Assembly: GCF_040712315.1 (NCBI RefSeq)
Contig: NC_134017.1
Coordinates: 5,982,001 to 6,046,000 of the forward strand
DNA length: 64,000 bases
DNA from: Castanea sativa
Taxonomy: Eukaryota > Streptophyta > Magnoliopsida > Fagales > Fagaceae
Direction of reading: 5' to 3'
The position numbers and the translations under genes were made by a program. The notes beneath the pieces are model-generated. The model was not told where the DNA came from. It worked only from the letters and a program-made list of their open reading frames with translations, and ran no database searches. Shown here one piece after another: positions 10,701 through 21,551 of the stretch. Position 1 is the first letter of the stretch; every line of letters begins with the position of its first letter.

Positions 10701-12050
10701 ATGTTTGGGAAGAAACTCGTACAACAGCCTCCATCCCCAAAATTGCCTAAACAGCAAAACCTTGTTGGTACTAGCCAGGCACAAAACCCAGGAAAGCTTG
10801 CACCAATAACCCCTAGTCAAATTGTCCCTTTATCCTAAGCAAGAAGCCCTAGACAGGACCCTGCTTCACCATCAAACATTGCCAATCGTTATTTGGTTTC
10901 AACAATTCCAAAACCAAATTATGAAAGGCCGCCTTATGGTCAGCCCAGTTACAGTTCAGCCTTAGCCTCTCCAGCACCAAAATCAATCAACCCTTATCAG
11001 GTAGAATAGCCTTTTAGCCCCATCCGAACTCAAAAGCCTTCTTCCTATTTGTCTCAAAGAGGAAAGTCTTCCTATATCAAGAAATCCTTCACCCAACATA
11101 TCTTTTATATTGAACCTCACCTAGTTCATATAACAGATCCCCTTGCCTTAGCTATGGAAGTTTTGCCACCAAACTGACATTTCTTACCCAAACATCCAGA
11201 GAAAAATATCCAATTCTATAAGAGCATCCTCTCCCAGGAAAAGTCTGTTTAGATAGAAAATATCTTCAGCAAAGGGGACCCCCCAGTAGTCCTCTATCAC
11301 AAGTTCATCATCACCGGCTTTGTCAGTTGCAAAGAATGGGGACAACATCCTTCTTTGTTAAGGACCCTCAAAAATTACAGATCTCCATCAGGCTCAGTAC
11401 TCCATTACAGTTATTATGACTACATGGACGCCTTTGAAAAAGTACTCTTTTTCCATAACCAGAAATTTAATCATTCATGGTTCTTAATGTTCGTTAAAGA
11501 TTTTCAGAGCCAAATCCCCTCTTGGTTCCGTAAGTGGTGGGAAATGTTTGGATCCATCCCTCAGATCTTCCCAGAACCATTATAGGATGCCTTAAGGTAC
11601 TTTGATTCAAGATGTAGCTCTTCCAGACACAGATCCTAGTTTTTGGTAATCCTGATCTTCACCCAGAGGTACAAGATCCATTGGATCAGCATGTGGAAAT
11701 ACACAATTAACAACAACCTCTTAGACCGAGAGTTTTCGGTAAAATGGTGGGACAGCCTTAAGATTAATCTAATCATTGATCAGGTTTATAAAGAATATCC
11801 TCCCCCAATTCAGAAACCCATTGCTCACACAACAAGATCTCAGTCTAGCCTAGACACTGTTCAAATTGCCGGAAAATCTAGCAAAGATTTAAAGGAATTA
11901 GCCTAGCAGCTAATGGCTCACTCACAGCAGCTAGAATCAGATGAACAGGTCTCTCCTACTGCTTCAGAAGGATCAGTCAATCACAGTCCAGTTGATCCTT
12001 TTCAGGATTCCCAAGATCCATACAGTGGGTATAATTTGGATAGCAATTAA
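10701..12050 (+). pseudogene. Downstream ORF of the endogenous caulimovirid, function unknown
   Basis: Directly after the pol end the plus strand keeps coding-like, Pro/Ser-rich frames with numerous stops. Short open pieces are at 11355-11585 (aromatic-rich, with SWFRKWWEMFG) and 11643-11906. The position matches the second ORF seen in some endogenous caulimovirids, for which no function is known. I recognise no domain. Confidence 0.45.
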
Positions 12051-12109
12051 AAAGCATCTTGACCCAGCAATAATTCCAATTCGGTTACTATTCAAAATCA
12101 GCACCAGCC

Positions 12110-12480
12110 ACTGATATGAACAGTACCCGCGTCATGAACAGTACCAGCACCCAGCAGATTTCCCGACAGATCACCGTTCAAACAGTGACCGATGAACAGT
12201 TACTGTTCACCGACACAATCATTCAGAATTACTGTTGCTTTCGGTGGAAAGGGTTTTCACCTCAGTAAAAGCAATTCACCCTCCGTGATTTCAGCAGTCT
12301 TCAGAAGACATCCAAGGCTCCCTCCAGTCTATTTAAGGCAGCCTCTCCTCCATTCTGAGGTAGGTACAATTCTAGGAAGAATTCCAGAATACCTCAGAGG
12401 TCCAATTTTAGGAGCAATTCAGCAACTCCAAAATTCCCTCACTAGTTTCTCAGCTTTGCCTCCTCTTTACAACCCTTAGC
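12110..12480 (+). promoter_or_regulatory. Candidate viral promoter and leader remnant
   Basis: A TATA-like TCTATTTAAGG lies at about 12327-12338, followed by C/T-rich sequence, as in caulimovirid promoters. Upstream are repeated ATGAACAGTA/GAACAGTTAC motifs (12115-12215). The short frame at 12192-12479 has no recognisable domain. Activity is unknown. Confidence 0.4.
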
Positions 12481-12596
12481 ATTGTAATCAGATGTCTTTT
12501 TGTTTCTGTAATACCCTAGCTGGTATTTATCACTGTAACCATATGGCCTCAGTCGGCCCTTATTTGTATTTTCTTTCGCACATGGGCTCAACCGGC

Positions 12597-12598
<2 letters not shown>

Positions 12599-12628
<30 letters not shown>
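12599..12628. repeat. (AT)n microsatellite
   Basis: About fifteen AT dinucleotides separate the viral locus from the poly-T end of the neighbouring SINE. Confidence 0.95.
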
Positions 12629-12642
<14 letters not shown>

Positions 12643-12795
12643 AAGAGAAAGTTTTAACCTATGACGTTTGCTCCTGATGATAGCTCTTTATCATCAGACC
12701 AAGACACTAATAAGTTTTTGGTGTAGGTAGGGGTTGAACCCCAAATTTGTTATTCAACCATCAGAGACTTACTAGTTGAGCTAGCTGGAACTCAC
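12629..12795 (-). mobile_element. tRNA-derived SINE
   Basis: Read on the minus strand it starts near 12795 with GTGAGTTCCAGCTAGCTCAA, has a box-A-like TAGCTCAACTAG, a box B GGTTCAACCCC (about 12732-12742), a body with the inverted repeat TGATGATA/TATCATCA, and an A tail seen as T's at 12629-12642. Box A and box B spacing and the A tail are the marks of a pol III SINE. Related copies are at 22229, 23575 and 38491. Confidence 0.8.
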
Positions 12796-13099
12796 TCACA
12801 ATATCTATTTTATATAACAATTTTAACAACACATTTTAGGTATCATTCTTTACTTTGCACTTCATTTTATTAAAATAATACTACATTTCTTATACACACC
12901 AATAACAAACTTTACATGTTGTTGCAACAATTCGGTTTTGACCAAGCTCAAGAATTAGTATTTCTTATTTTTGGAACTACACATAACACACTATAATTTG
13001 CCATACCATTCCTTAAGAGTGTAAGAATCATTTTTTTATTTGTTATTATATCCAAGATGAAAATGCACTTTATTTGTATTTGAGTCTTAGGTTCTACTG

Positions 13100-13916
13100 T
13101 AATGAGGAAGACTATGAAGTTAACAAACAAGTGGTCTTATTGAAGACACAAGAATACTTAAGAGATTGTACAAGAAAAACTGAAATTGCATATCTCGACA
13201 CCTGCTCTATACTTGTCGATCTATTGAGATTTAATGAATCTCATACTTACTAAACACCTCTTGATCTATCAAGCCTCTTGTAAGTTGAATGTAAAATTTA
13301 GTTTTTGGCCCGTGATGTCTTGGCCTTCTAGGGATTCGTGCACTAGGATTTCAAAATGTATAAAAGACATTTTATAGTCTTCATCACAGAGACAGATTGA
13401 CACACACATGATAGGAGTTTTTGTGATGTTTGTGTGCCTAGGGTTTTGTGTCAAGCCACTTTTGGTTTATTCAAGTGTAAATTGAAGAACTCTGCAATGC
13501 GACAACAATAAAAAGGTTGTTATGGAGTTTGTCATGGATAGGGAGATTTGTGCAAAAGGGAAGGCTTCTACTTGATTAAGTTCAATTAGGGATTGGAGCT
13601 GAGACTGTTGTAGCTCAGTGAGTTCTAATCTAGGTAGGTACTTTGGGATATGCCTGTAGGGTAAAATTCCTGGTACTTGTAGCCACTTTATCCTATTAGT
13701 AGATTCTTTAGTAATGGTGACCAGAAATTCACCTAGTGAGGTTTTGCTTGTGAAGATTTTCTTCATTGTGATCAAATCATCTTGTCAAACTTAATTTCCG
13801 ATGCACTTAATTTAGTTTGGTGGTTTGATTGTACCTTAGTATGATTTGCATGTAATTTGACTAATTAATCAACTTGGATAATTAGATTAATTAACTAGGG
13901 TCAATTTATAATCCAA
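13100..13916 (+). repeat. Degenerate SIRE-like LTR
   Basis: The right half (13660-13916) follows the order of motifs in the LTR at 24900-25827: the GTAAAATTCCT stretch, GTGACC...AAATTCAC, TTTAGTTTGGTGG, GCATGTAATTTGA, and the end CCAACA at 13911-13916. The left edge is not clear and no target duplication was found. It is an old relative of the two SIRE-like families in this window. Confidence 0.6.
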
Positions 13917-14834
13917 CAAAAAGTTATCATAGCTTTTGAGAGGAGTTTGTTGTTTGCTTTTATGTTAAAACCTCATTCCAATTTCCCTTGTGTGTGTGTT
14001 TCTTTAAAAAATAAACAATATTTTAAATTCAACACAAAGTGGTAATTAATAATTTTTTTTTATTATGTTATTGATGTGGCACCAATTATTTTAATTGTCA
14101 TCTCAATTTGTAAATTTTTGTAGTCATATAAGTGATGCCTTTGGTATTTTCCTTCTAGAAATTACGTTAGAGGGTAGAGTGATTATTTGAATAAAAATCT
14201 TTGGTTTTCTCTTTCTTGTATTTTATTTTATGCTCCTCCAATCATATCTTACCACATATTCTTTTAACTTTTGTTATAAATTAATCAAAGCTAAAATAGA
14301 GAAAAATCAAATATATGGCAAGTTGTAATTGGTGGAGTATAAAGAGAAATACAAAAAGTATGATAAAAGATTTGTATTCGTAATTATACAACTATTATAA
14401 ATTTTAATACATAAATAAAACAAACTGATGTATGTGCTACCTTTTAAAATATAAAAAAGGTAATTACAAATTTTATTTATATGTATTGTGGACATGAACA
14501 TATCGGTACGTTTAGAGGATAATATTTAAGACAAATGAGTGATGATAGAGACATTATAAATTTTACTACATAGATCTTATAATTTGATGTCACTAATAAA
14601 AAAAATAGAAACTTTAGACATCAATTGTCTCATAGGTAAAAAATTTAGAAAAATCTTGTCTTAATTTTCGTGTTTCACTATCTACTACATCAATCACAAC
14701 TTGTCACTTTACAAAGAAATAGATAAAATTTAAAAAGGGGAAAAATAATTTCTATTCAAAAAATGTTTTATAACCGTTATTCCTTAGGTGCTTTACTTTT
14801 GAGTAAAAAGCATACACAGACAACAAAAGGATTT
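13917..14834. other. AT-rich flank downstream of the host gene
   Basis: No gene or clear repeat is seen. It includes the 3' side of the DUF4220 gene (minus strand), where AATAAA-like hexamers occur on the minus strand, for example near 14470, but none is convincingly placed. Confidence 0.5.
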
Positions 14835-16895
14835 TCAATGCACAATCAATCTAGCCCTTGCATGACCCTTTGAAATTTGAAATTGCTCAGTAATACCAAG
14901 GTGTGCCATAAGGAGCCAAACATGAGTGAGTAGCTCTCCACCATGAGTGAGTTGCTGAGCATGATGGTTCCATCGACATTTACTCGCAGCATAACATAGC
15001 ATTTCCACCCATACATGACTAATCAACTCCCACTTCCTTTCAATCCCCAGACTTTGCAAAGATTTAGCTAGCCTACATCCATCAAATAGCACTGACTTGC
15101 TTCTGTCTCCTTTCACTTCAGAGGGAGGGATTTCGGTGCTTACTTGATGTATTATCATGCAAGCTTGCTTTACATCAGAGATAGAATTTCTTTCTTCAAA
15201 AAATTCACTGGCCTCGGCACATGTGTCCTGGAACCTGATTTGTTCTATCCCATTGGGCAGCATGACAGGAAGCATGACTAGAAGATATAACATATAGTCT
15301 GATAACAATTTGCTGGCTTCACAGTTTGGAGAGCTATCTGGGTTTTGGGTTGTGTTTTGATCATAATTGTAACAAAGGTTTGTTGCAATATGCCAAAGAA
15401 GAATGCTTTGGTCAAATTCTACCTCAACGCTGTCTTTAAGCGTTTTAAGATTTTCTTTGCTGATTTCATTTAGATATCTTGGATCACTTAACACCCGATC
15501 ACCCCTACTAGCACATAAATCCTTACAATCCTTGAGATCATCTGGGGCACTCCTTGATTTCTCTACAAGCTGCTGAAATATCAACTCCTTCAAACTCATA
15601 GAAACATCCACTGAATCTTGATATCGATGCTTCTCAAACCATTCATTAATGCATAAGACCTTTTGGAGAAAACTGCACTTGGCGGGCCTAACTTTAAGGC
15701 AAAATTCTATAAGGTTGTATTGTCCCATGGTTTGGGACCACCTTTTGTTTCCAAACAGTGGAATCGAATCAAATAATGAAATGCCTCCATACAAGAGATC
15801 CACCATAGCATTCTTGTGCTTGCTCAGCCAAAGTTTTGTCCAGTCTGAGATAATTAGCAGTAAAACTGCATATATCTCTAGGATTGTTGCTCCACCCAAC
15901 AACACATAAGTGATAATTACGTTGGCCCTTGAGTATGCCGGCTTCTCCATGATCGAGAAAATGCATAGTACCGAAATGGTACAAGAGAAACTAATGAGAC
16001 GAAAGATACAACCTGTCACAGAATATACTTTGAAAGCCTTGGTATAAAACACATCGTACATGAATCCTAGCTCAACCTCGATCACTTTGAAAGCTTCATC
16101 ACAAGATGCACTCTTAAAGAAGGATTGGCTGTTCACCTTATCTTGGACACTGAGGATAAGATCTGCAAATAGCTGCTTGAAAGTCATGAAGAAAATGTAG
16201 GCATCCTGTAGAGTGGCTCCATCTGTAATCATGACATTTTTTGGGGCGGTAAAGGAAAGATCAGCCAAAACTGGAGCTTCCATGAATCTACCTGATGTAA
16301 CTTCAAAACCCTCGTCTTTCTTTGAGCAGTATTCTTCCATGTATCTTGCATAATTTGGACCAGGATCAGGACGGTGGAGCATGGATGCCTTAAATTTTTC
16401 ACTGCTAGCAGACCTCAGAACCCAGATTCTCTCCCCAATCTTGATTATCCCAGCAATAAATATTGGAAATGCCAGTTTACTCAGCAGTGTTTGATTTGAG
16501 GCTTTGAGTGAGATATAGAAAGCGATTATCACCTGGAAACCAAGCATAAGAAACTTCCTACGCCATAACTCATTGTCTTCCATGGAATAGGCAGTAATTG
16601 TGTCTGGACCGCCAAGGTACAGGAGAAAAAATTGTGCCCAGAATGCCTTTATTGAAAACTTTGGGTCTTCGAAATTTCCTGCATTTTTTGAAAGTACACT
16701 AAGCGAGAATGCTGCAAACCAGTCTAGCGACAAGTAGGCAAACCACAGAATGAAACTGAGCTTGTCGCCGGTCAAATACTTTCGCCGATTGCCCATCACA
16801 GTGAGAATGATTTGTATGATGAAGCTAATTAATACCAAAGCCTGAATCTCCCATTCGTTCCAAAACCTTCGCAATACTACTGGGAAAATCTGCAT
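14835..16895 (-). CDS. DUF4220/DUF594 membrane protein, intact
   Basis: A single uninterrupted frame of 686 residues runs from ATG at 16895 to TGA at 14837-14835. A longer frame starting TTG at 16922 exists, but ATG-Met gives the natural N-terminus MQIFPVVLRRFWNEWEIQ. Hydrophobic segments lie at about residues 18-34, 47-68, 84-95, 114-130 and 138-155, with two more in the middle (near SVTGCIFRLISFSCTISVLC and VIITYVLLGGATILEIYAVL). The family hallmark GGPDTITAYSMEDNELW is at 95-111. The C-terminus carries the DUF594 signature HVWVEMLCYAASKCRWNHHA and THVWLLMAHLG. The length and two-domain order match plant family members. The protein is predicted to sit in a membrane with a large soluble middle and C-terminal part. 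The biochemical function of the family is unknown. No visible disabling change, in contrast to every neighbour. Confidence 0.93.
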   Translation of the reverse strand: MQIFPVVLRRFWNEWEIQALVLISFIIQIILTVMGNRRKYLTGDKLSFILWFAYLSLDWFAAFSLSVLSKNAGNFEDPKFSIKAFWAQFFLLYLGGPDTITAYSMEDNELWRRKFLMLGFQVIIAFYISLKASNQTLLSKLAFPIFIAGIIKIGERIWVLRSASSEKFKASMLHRPDPGPNYARYMEEYCSKKDEGFEVTSGRFMEAPVLADLSFTAPKNVMITDGATLQDAYIFFMTFKQLFADLILSVQDKVNSQSFFKSASCDEAFKVIEVELGFMYDVFYTKAFKVYSVTGCIFRLISFSCTISVLCIFSIMEKPAYSRANVIITYVLLGGATILEIYAVLLLIISDWTKLWLSKHKNAMVDLLYGGISLFDSIPLFGNKRWSQTMGQYNLIEFCLKVRPAKCSFLQKVLCINEWFEKHRYQDSVDVSMSLKELIFQQLVEKSRSAPDDLKDCKDLCASRGDRVLSDPRYLNEISKENLKTLKDSVEVEFDQSILLWHIATNLCYNYDQNTTQNPDSSPNCEASKLLSDYMLYLLVMLPVMLPNGIEQIRFQDTCAEASEFFEERNSISDVKQACMIIHQVSTEIPPSEVKGDRSKSVLFDGCRLAKSLQSLGIERKWELISHVWVEMLCYAASKCRWNHHAQQLTHGGELLTHVWLLMAHLGITEQFQISKGHARARLIVH

Positions 16896-17192
16896 CGCCT
16901 TCTTCTTCCTCGTGAAGATCAAAGTGCCGATTACTAAAGAAAGGCACAGATGAATTATTTAATCAGCTACTGTCAAGTATATAACAGAAGAGGCTAATCA
17001 ATATAAAATGGCACAAATGATTAATAGGTTACCTTACCCGTAACTAATGAATCGGACTCTATTTTCTTCTTTCTTTGACTTTTTCACTAATGGATTGCTT
17101 TAGCAGATTTGCAGCTTGTGCTGGTTTTCAATTCAAAAGATGATCCTTTTCATATAACTTGAAACTAGCCTCATTGCAGAAAGAGAGGCTTA
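16896..17192 (-). promoter_or_regulatory. Upstream region of the DUF4220 gene, cut short by a Copia LTR
   Basis: Only about 297 bp separate the ATG from the first base of the Copia element at 17193. On the minus strand a TTATATAC lies near 16975-16984 and TTATATGA near 17147-17154, either a possible TATA element. Any farther native promoter sequence is displaced by 4.7 kb of retrotransposon. 5' UTR and introns cannot be seen. Confidence 0.4.
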
Positions 17193-17594
17193 TGTTGGGT
17201 TTTGTGGAGTCTAGATGTGTTTGACTCGGATTATGATCCGATCTGAAATAATGTTGTTATAGTTTTTAATGAGAGATTTTTTGGAGCTTAGTTCATAGAG
17301 CGGAGGTTTAGGCCAATAGGCCCAAGTCGTAGAATTTTTTTGGCCTGTTTTTGTAGGATATAAAACTGTTGTTTGGGAGATTAGGGTTTTTATGTTGTTT
17401 TTTAGAGAAAAAAACTGTTCTACCGCACTTTGTATTTTTTCCCTGAGAATAGTGAAATCCCTACAACTCCGTGGACGTAGGGAATTTGCTGAACCATGTA
17501 AATACTGTCTTGTGTGTGATTATTTTTCTTTGGCGTATATTTTCCTCTATTTTTACATCTCACAGGTCTAAGAATTTTGTACATATTCCAATCA
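17193..17594 (+). repeat. Left LTR of Copia element
   Basis: 402 bp, starting TGTTGGGTTTTG and ending ATTCCAATCA. A possible TATA is GGATATAAAAC near 17356. By hand count about 19 of the first 111 positions differ from the right LTR, about 15 being transitions, so the insertion is old and methylation-type decay is likely. Confidence 0.9.
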
Positions 17595-17633
17595 ATTGGT
17601 ATTAGAGCCTAGTGTTAGGTTTGAGTGGGAGCA

Positions 17634-18420
17634 ATGGCTGAGGAATCAGGAAAGGCGTCTGGAATAGAAAATTTTGATGGCATAGACTTTGGATTCTAGA
17701 AGATGTAAATTGAAGACTATCTCTATGGGAAGAAGTCGCACCTGCCGCTTTTAAGGGAGAAACCTACAACTATGAAAGATAATAAATTGATTCTTCTTGA
17801 CAGACAGGTATTGGGAGTTATTAGATTAAATCTTTCAAAGTCTGTTGCACACAATGTCGTGAAGGAGAAGACCACGATAGATTTGATGACGGCTTTGTCT
17901 AGTATGTATGAAAAACCGTTAACAAACAACAAGGTGCATTTGATGAAGAAACTATTCAATTTGAAGATAAAAAAGAATGCATCGGTAGCATAACATCTGA
18001 ATGAATTTAACACCATCACAAATCAACTGTTTTCTGTAGAAATTGATTTTGATGATGAGATCTATGCACTAATCGTTTTGGTTTCATTGCCAAATAGTTG
18101 GGAGGCTATGAGAATGACAGTGTGCAATTCTACTAGAAAAGAAAAGCTGAAGTACAATGACATATGGGATCTAGTTTTGGCCGAAGAGATTCGCAGAAGA
18201 GATGTAGGTGAAACCTCAGGGTCTGGTTTTACCCTAAATCTTGAGACAAGAGGTAGAGGTAATGACAGAAATTCAAATCAGGGTAGATCAAAATCCAAAA
18301 ATTCCAATTAGAACGGAAGTAAATCTAGATCTGGCCAACAGGTGCATTGTTGGAATTATGGCAAAGCTAGCCACTTTAAGAGGCATTGTAAAAGCCCTAA
18401 GAAGAAGAATGATAATGATT
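17634..18420 (+). pseudogene. Copia gag, broken
   Basis: Starts at ATG 17634 (MAEESGKASGIENFDG). Stops follow at about 17697, 17991 and 18309. The body is the UBN2-type Copia gag. The zinc knuckle near 18345-18390 reads CWNYGKASHFKRHC; the second Cys of CX2C is Tyr, so zinc binding is impaired. Gag would form the virus-like particle. Confidence 0.85.
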
Positions 18421-18755
18421 CTGCTAATGCCATAACAGATGAGGTAAAGGATGCGTTGCTTCTTGATGTAGATAGTCCACTTGATGATTGGGTTTTGGAC
18501 TCAGGAGATTCGTTTCATACCACTCCACACCCAGAAATCATACAAAACTATGTTGAAGGTGATTTTGGTAAGGTGTATTTGGTTGATGGAGAAGCCTTGA
18601 ATGTTGTGGGTATGGGAAACATCCAGATTATATTGCCCAATGGGTTTGTATGCTTATTGCAGAAGGTTCGACATATTCTTGACCTAATGAGAAATCTGAT
18701 TTTTGTAGGAGAACTTGATGAAAGGCATGTGATACTATTTGTTGGTGGTACCTAA
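18421..18755 (+). pseudogene. Copia aspartic protease
   Basis: The frame reads DDWVLDSGDSFHTTPHPEI, with the D-S-G active site intact at about 18496-18505. The protease region runs on to about 18755, where a TAA interrupts before the integrase. Confidence 0.8.
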
Positions 18756-18773
18756 AAGGTTACAAAGGGAGCC

Positions 18774-19532
18774 ATGGTATTGGCTCGTGGAAAGAAAACT
18801 AGTATTCTATATATGACCTTAAGTCTAAGAGACATAATTGCAGTTGTTGAAGTAAGTACTGATGCAAGTCTATGGCACTGCAGACTTGATCAAATGAGTG
18901 AGAAAGGGATGAAGATGTTATTGTCAAAAGGGAAACTACCAGAACTGAAGTCTATTAATCTTGACATGTGTGAAAGCTGCATCTTAGGAAAGCAAAAAAT
19001 GGTGAGTTTCTTAAAAACTGGCAGGACACTGAAGGCTGGAAAATTGAAGTTAGTACACATTGATTTGTGGGTGCCTTCTCTGGTTGCATCCCTTAGAGGT
19101 TCAAGGTACTACATTACTTTCATTGATGACTCAAGCAAAAAGGTATGGGTTTATTTATTGAAAAATAAATCTGATGTATTTGAGACTTTTAAGAAGTGGA
19201 AGGCCATGGTTGAGACAGAAACAGATCTGAAAGGAAAATGACTGAGGTCAAACAATGGAGGAGAGTACATAGATGGAGTGTTCAATGAATATTGTGCTGC
19301 ACATGGAATTAGGATGGAGAAGACCATTCTTGGGACACCACAGCAGAATGGTGTGGCTGAGCACATGAACAGAACTCGCAATGAGTGTGCTAGGAGTATG
19401 AGGTTGCATGTTGGATTACCAAAAACTTTCTGGGCTAATGCTGTTAGTATTGCAGCTTACCCGATAAATCGAAGACCATCAGTTTCCATGGAGTCTAGAA
19501 TTCCTGAAGAGGTTTGGAGCGTAAAGAGGTAA
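18774..19532 (+). pseudogene. Copia integrase, catalytic Asp lost
   Basis: The zinc-binding part has LWHCRLDQMSEKGM, with the second His replaced by Gln, and CESCILGKQK. The first catalytic Asp is in VHIDLWVPS (about 19060). After a TGA at 19241 the second catalytic site reads RSNNGGEY, Asn instead of Asp (about 19248-19270). The Glu survives in NGVAEHMNRTRNE. The Asp-to-Asn change alone would inactivate the enzyme. Confidence 0.85.
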
Positions 19533-21461
19533 AGTTTTCACAATTAATAGTTTTTGGTTGTGTTTCTTATGTTCATATTGATTTTGATGCTCGTAATAAA
19601 CTTGATGCAAAGTCTAAAATATGTTTTTTTATTGGCTATAGTGATGAGAAATTTGGCTATTGGTTTTGGGATGAACAAAACAGAAAAATTATCAGAAGCA
19701 GAAATGTGATATTTAATGAACAGGTTATGTATAAGGACGGATCAACTGTAGTGCCAGATGTTACAGAGATAGATAAAAAGAAATATGAGTTTGTCAACTT
19801 AGATGAATTGACTGAAGATACAGTCCATAAAGGGGGTGAAGAAGATAAGGAGAATGTAAATTTACAAGTAGATTAGAGTACACCTATAACTAAAGTTTGT
19901 AGATCTTCCAGGATCATTAGACCTCCATAGCATTATTCATCAGCTTTAGATTATCTCCTGTTGACTAATGGTGGTGAGCCAGAGTGTTATGATGAAGTCT
20001 TGCAAGATGAAAATTCAAGCAAGTGGGAGTTAGCCATGAAGGATGAGATGGATTCTTTGTTGGGAAATCAAACATGGGAACTGATTGAATTGCCAGAAGG
20101 AAAGAAGGCTTTGCACAATAAGTGGGTATATAGAATAAAGAATGAGCATGATGGTAGCAAATGCTACAAGGCCAGATTAGTTGTCAAAGGGTTCCAGTAG
20201 AAGAAGGGAATTGACTACTCAGAAATATTTTCTACAGTTGTGAAGATGACAACAATTAAACTGGTACTAGGAATGGTGGCTACAGAGAATCTACATCTTG
20301 AGTAGTTAGATGTGAAGACAACATTCCTTCATGGTGGCTTAGAGGAAGACATTTACACGAGTCAGCTAGAATGGTTTATTGTTCAAGGGACAAGAGAGTC
20401 TGGTCTGCAAACTGAGAAAGAGCTTGTATGGCCTAAAGCAAGCTCCAAGACAGTGGTACAAGAAATTTGATAGTTTTATGAATAGAACTAGGTTCAAGAG
20501 ATGTGAAACTGATCACTGTTGCTATGTTAAGTTCTTTGAAAATTTTTATATCATCTGTTGTATGTGGATGATATGCTTATTGTAGGGTCTAGTATTGAGG
20601 AGATTTATAATCTAAAGAAAAGATTGTCAAACTAGTTTGCAATGAAGGATTTGGGAGCTGCAAAACAAATTCTTGGTATGAAAATCATTAGAGATAAGGC
20701 TAATGGTACATTGAAGCTTTCACACGCAAAACGTGTGAAAAAGATTCTCAGCAGGTTCAACATGAATGAAGCTAAACTAGTGAGCATGCCCTTGGGTAGT
20801 CATTTCAGGCTAAGTAAAGAATAGTCACTGAAGACAAAAGAAGAAAGGGACCATATGAGCAAGCTGCCCTATGCCTCAGCTATTGACAGCTTGATGTATG
20901 CTATGGTGTGTACAAGGCCAGACATTGCACATGTAGTTGTGAGTAGATACATGAGTAGGCCAGGAAAGTAGCATTGGGTGGTAGTTAAGTGGATTCTGAG
21001 GTATTTGAGAGGCTCAACAGATACGTGTCTTTTCTTCACAGGTGCAAGTTTGAAATTGCAGGGTTATGTAGATGCTGATTTAGCAGGTGATATTGATAGT
21101 AGAAAGAGTACTACTAGGTTTGTATTTACTCTGGGTGGTACAACTATATCTTACAGCAACTAAAGCTAGAAAGGAGATGATTTGGCTACATAGCTTCTTG
21201 GATGAATTGGGTAGGAAGCAGGAGTTGGGCATTCTACATAGTGATAGTCAAAGTGCAATTTTTCTTGCTAAAAATTTGGATTTTCATTCAAAATCAAAGC
21301 ATATACAGATGAAATACCACTTTATCTGTTACCTTGTTGAAGATAAATTGGCAATACTTGAGAAGATTAGTGGATTTAAGAACTTGACAGACATGTTGAC
21401 TAAGGGTGTTAAAATTGAGAAGTTCAAGTTGTGTGCAACTTCAATTGGTCTTCTAGCTTAA
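19514..21461 (+). pseudogene. Copia reverse transcriptase and RNase H, several frames
   Basis: 19514-19876 is the integrase-RT linker (CVSYVHIDFDARNKLDAKSKICFFIGYS in part). RT runs 19961-20600: WVYRIKNEHDGSKCYKARLVVKGFQ is interrupted by a TAG where Gln is expected. A frameshift near 20540-20550 precedes LYVDDMLIVG at about 20555-20585, the catalytic motif, which is intact. 20642-21163 continues RT and enters RNase H (YVDADLAGD). The tail at 21230-21461 has HIQMKYHFI and LTKG, the usual Copia end. Confidence 0.85.
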
Positions 21462-21551
21462 GGACAGTAGGATGAGTTGCAGTGATAAGGGATTGTCTTT
21501 GGAGGATTGTGGTTGATGTTGGTGATTGAACTAGTCTCCAAGTGGGAGATT

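Larger units (their letters stand above)
9772..12480. mobile_element. Endogenous caulimovirid (pararetrovirus) locus, rearranged
   Basis: Fragments of a plant pararetrovirus lie in opposite orientations. An RT/RNase H piece is on the minus strand (about 10330-9835). A coat-protein-type zinc knuckle joined to a pol C-terminus, a downstream ORF region and a promoter/leader-like stretch follow on the plus strand (10340-12480). The two parts meet head to head near 10330-10345. The plus-strand part contains many stops, and the region between the knuckle and the pol end is missing. The order pol then a second ORF resembles florendovirus-like endogenous viruses, but the genus is inference. This is an inert genomic fossil, not a complete virus. 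Confidence 0.75.

Noticed and set aside
12192..12479. 95-residue ORF near the viral leader
   Set aside because: No domain; it spans the TATA-like region and looks incidental.
12629..12795. tRNA gene
   Set aside because: Box A and box B are present, but there is no cloverleaf, and an A tail and related dispersed copies point to a SINE.
15649..15984. Small ORFs on other frames inside the DUF4220 gene
   Set aside because: Shadows of an intact, recognised frame.
16896..16922. N-terminal extension of the DUF4220 gene to 16922
   Set aside because: The codon there is TTG; ATG at 16895 gives the usual family N-terminus.
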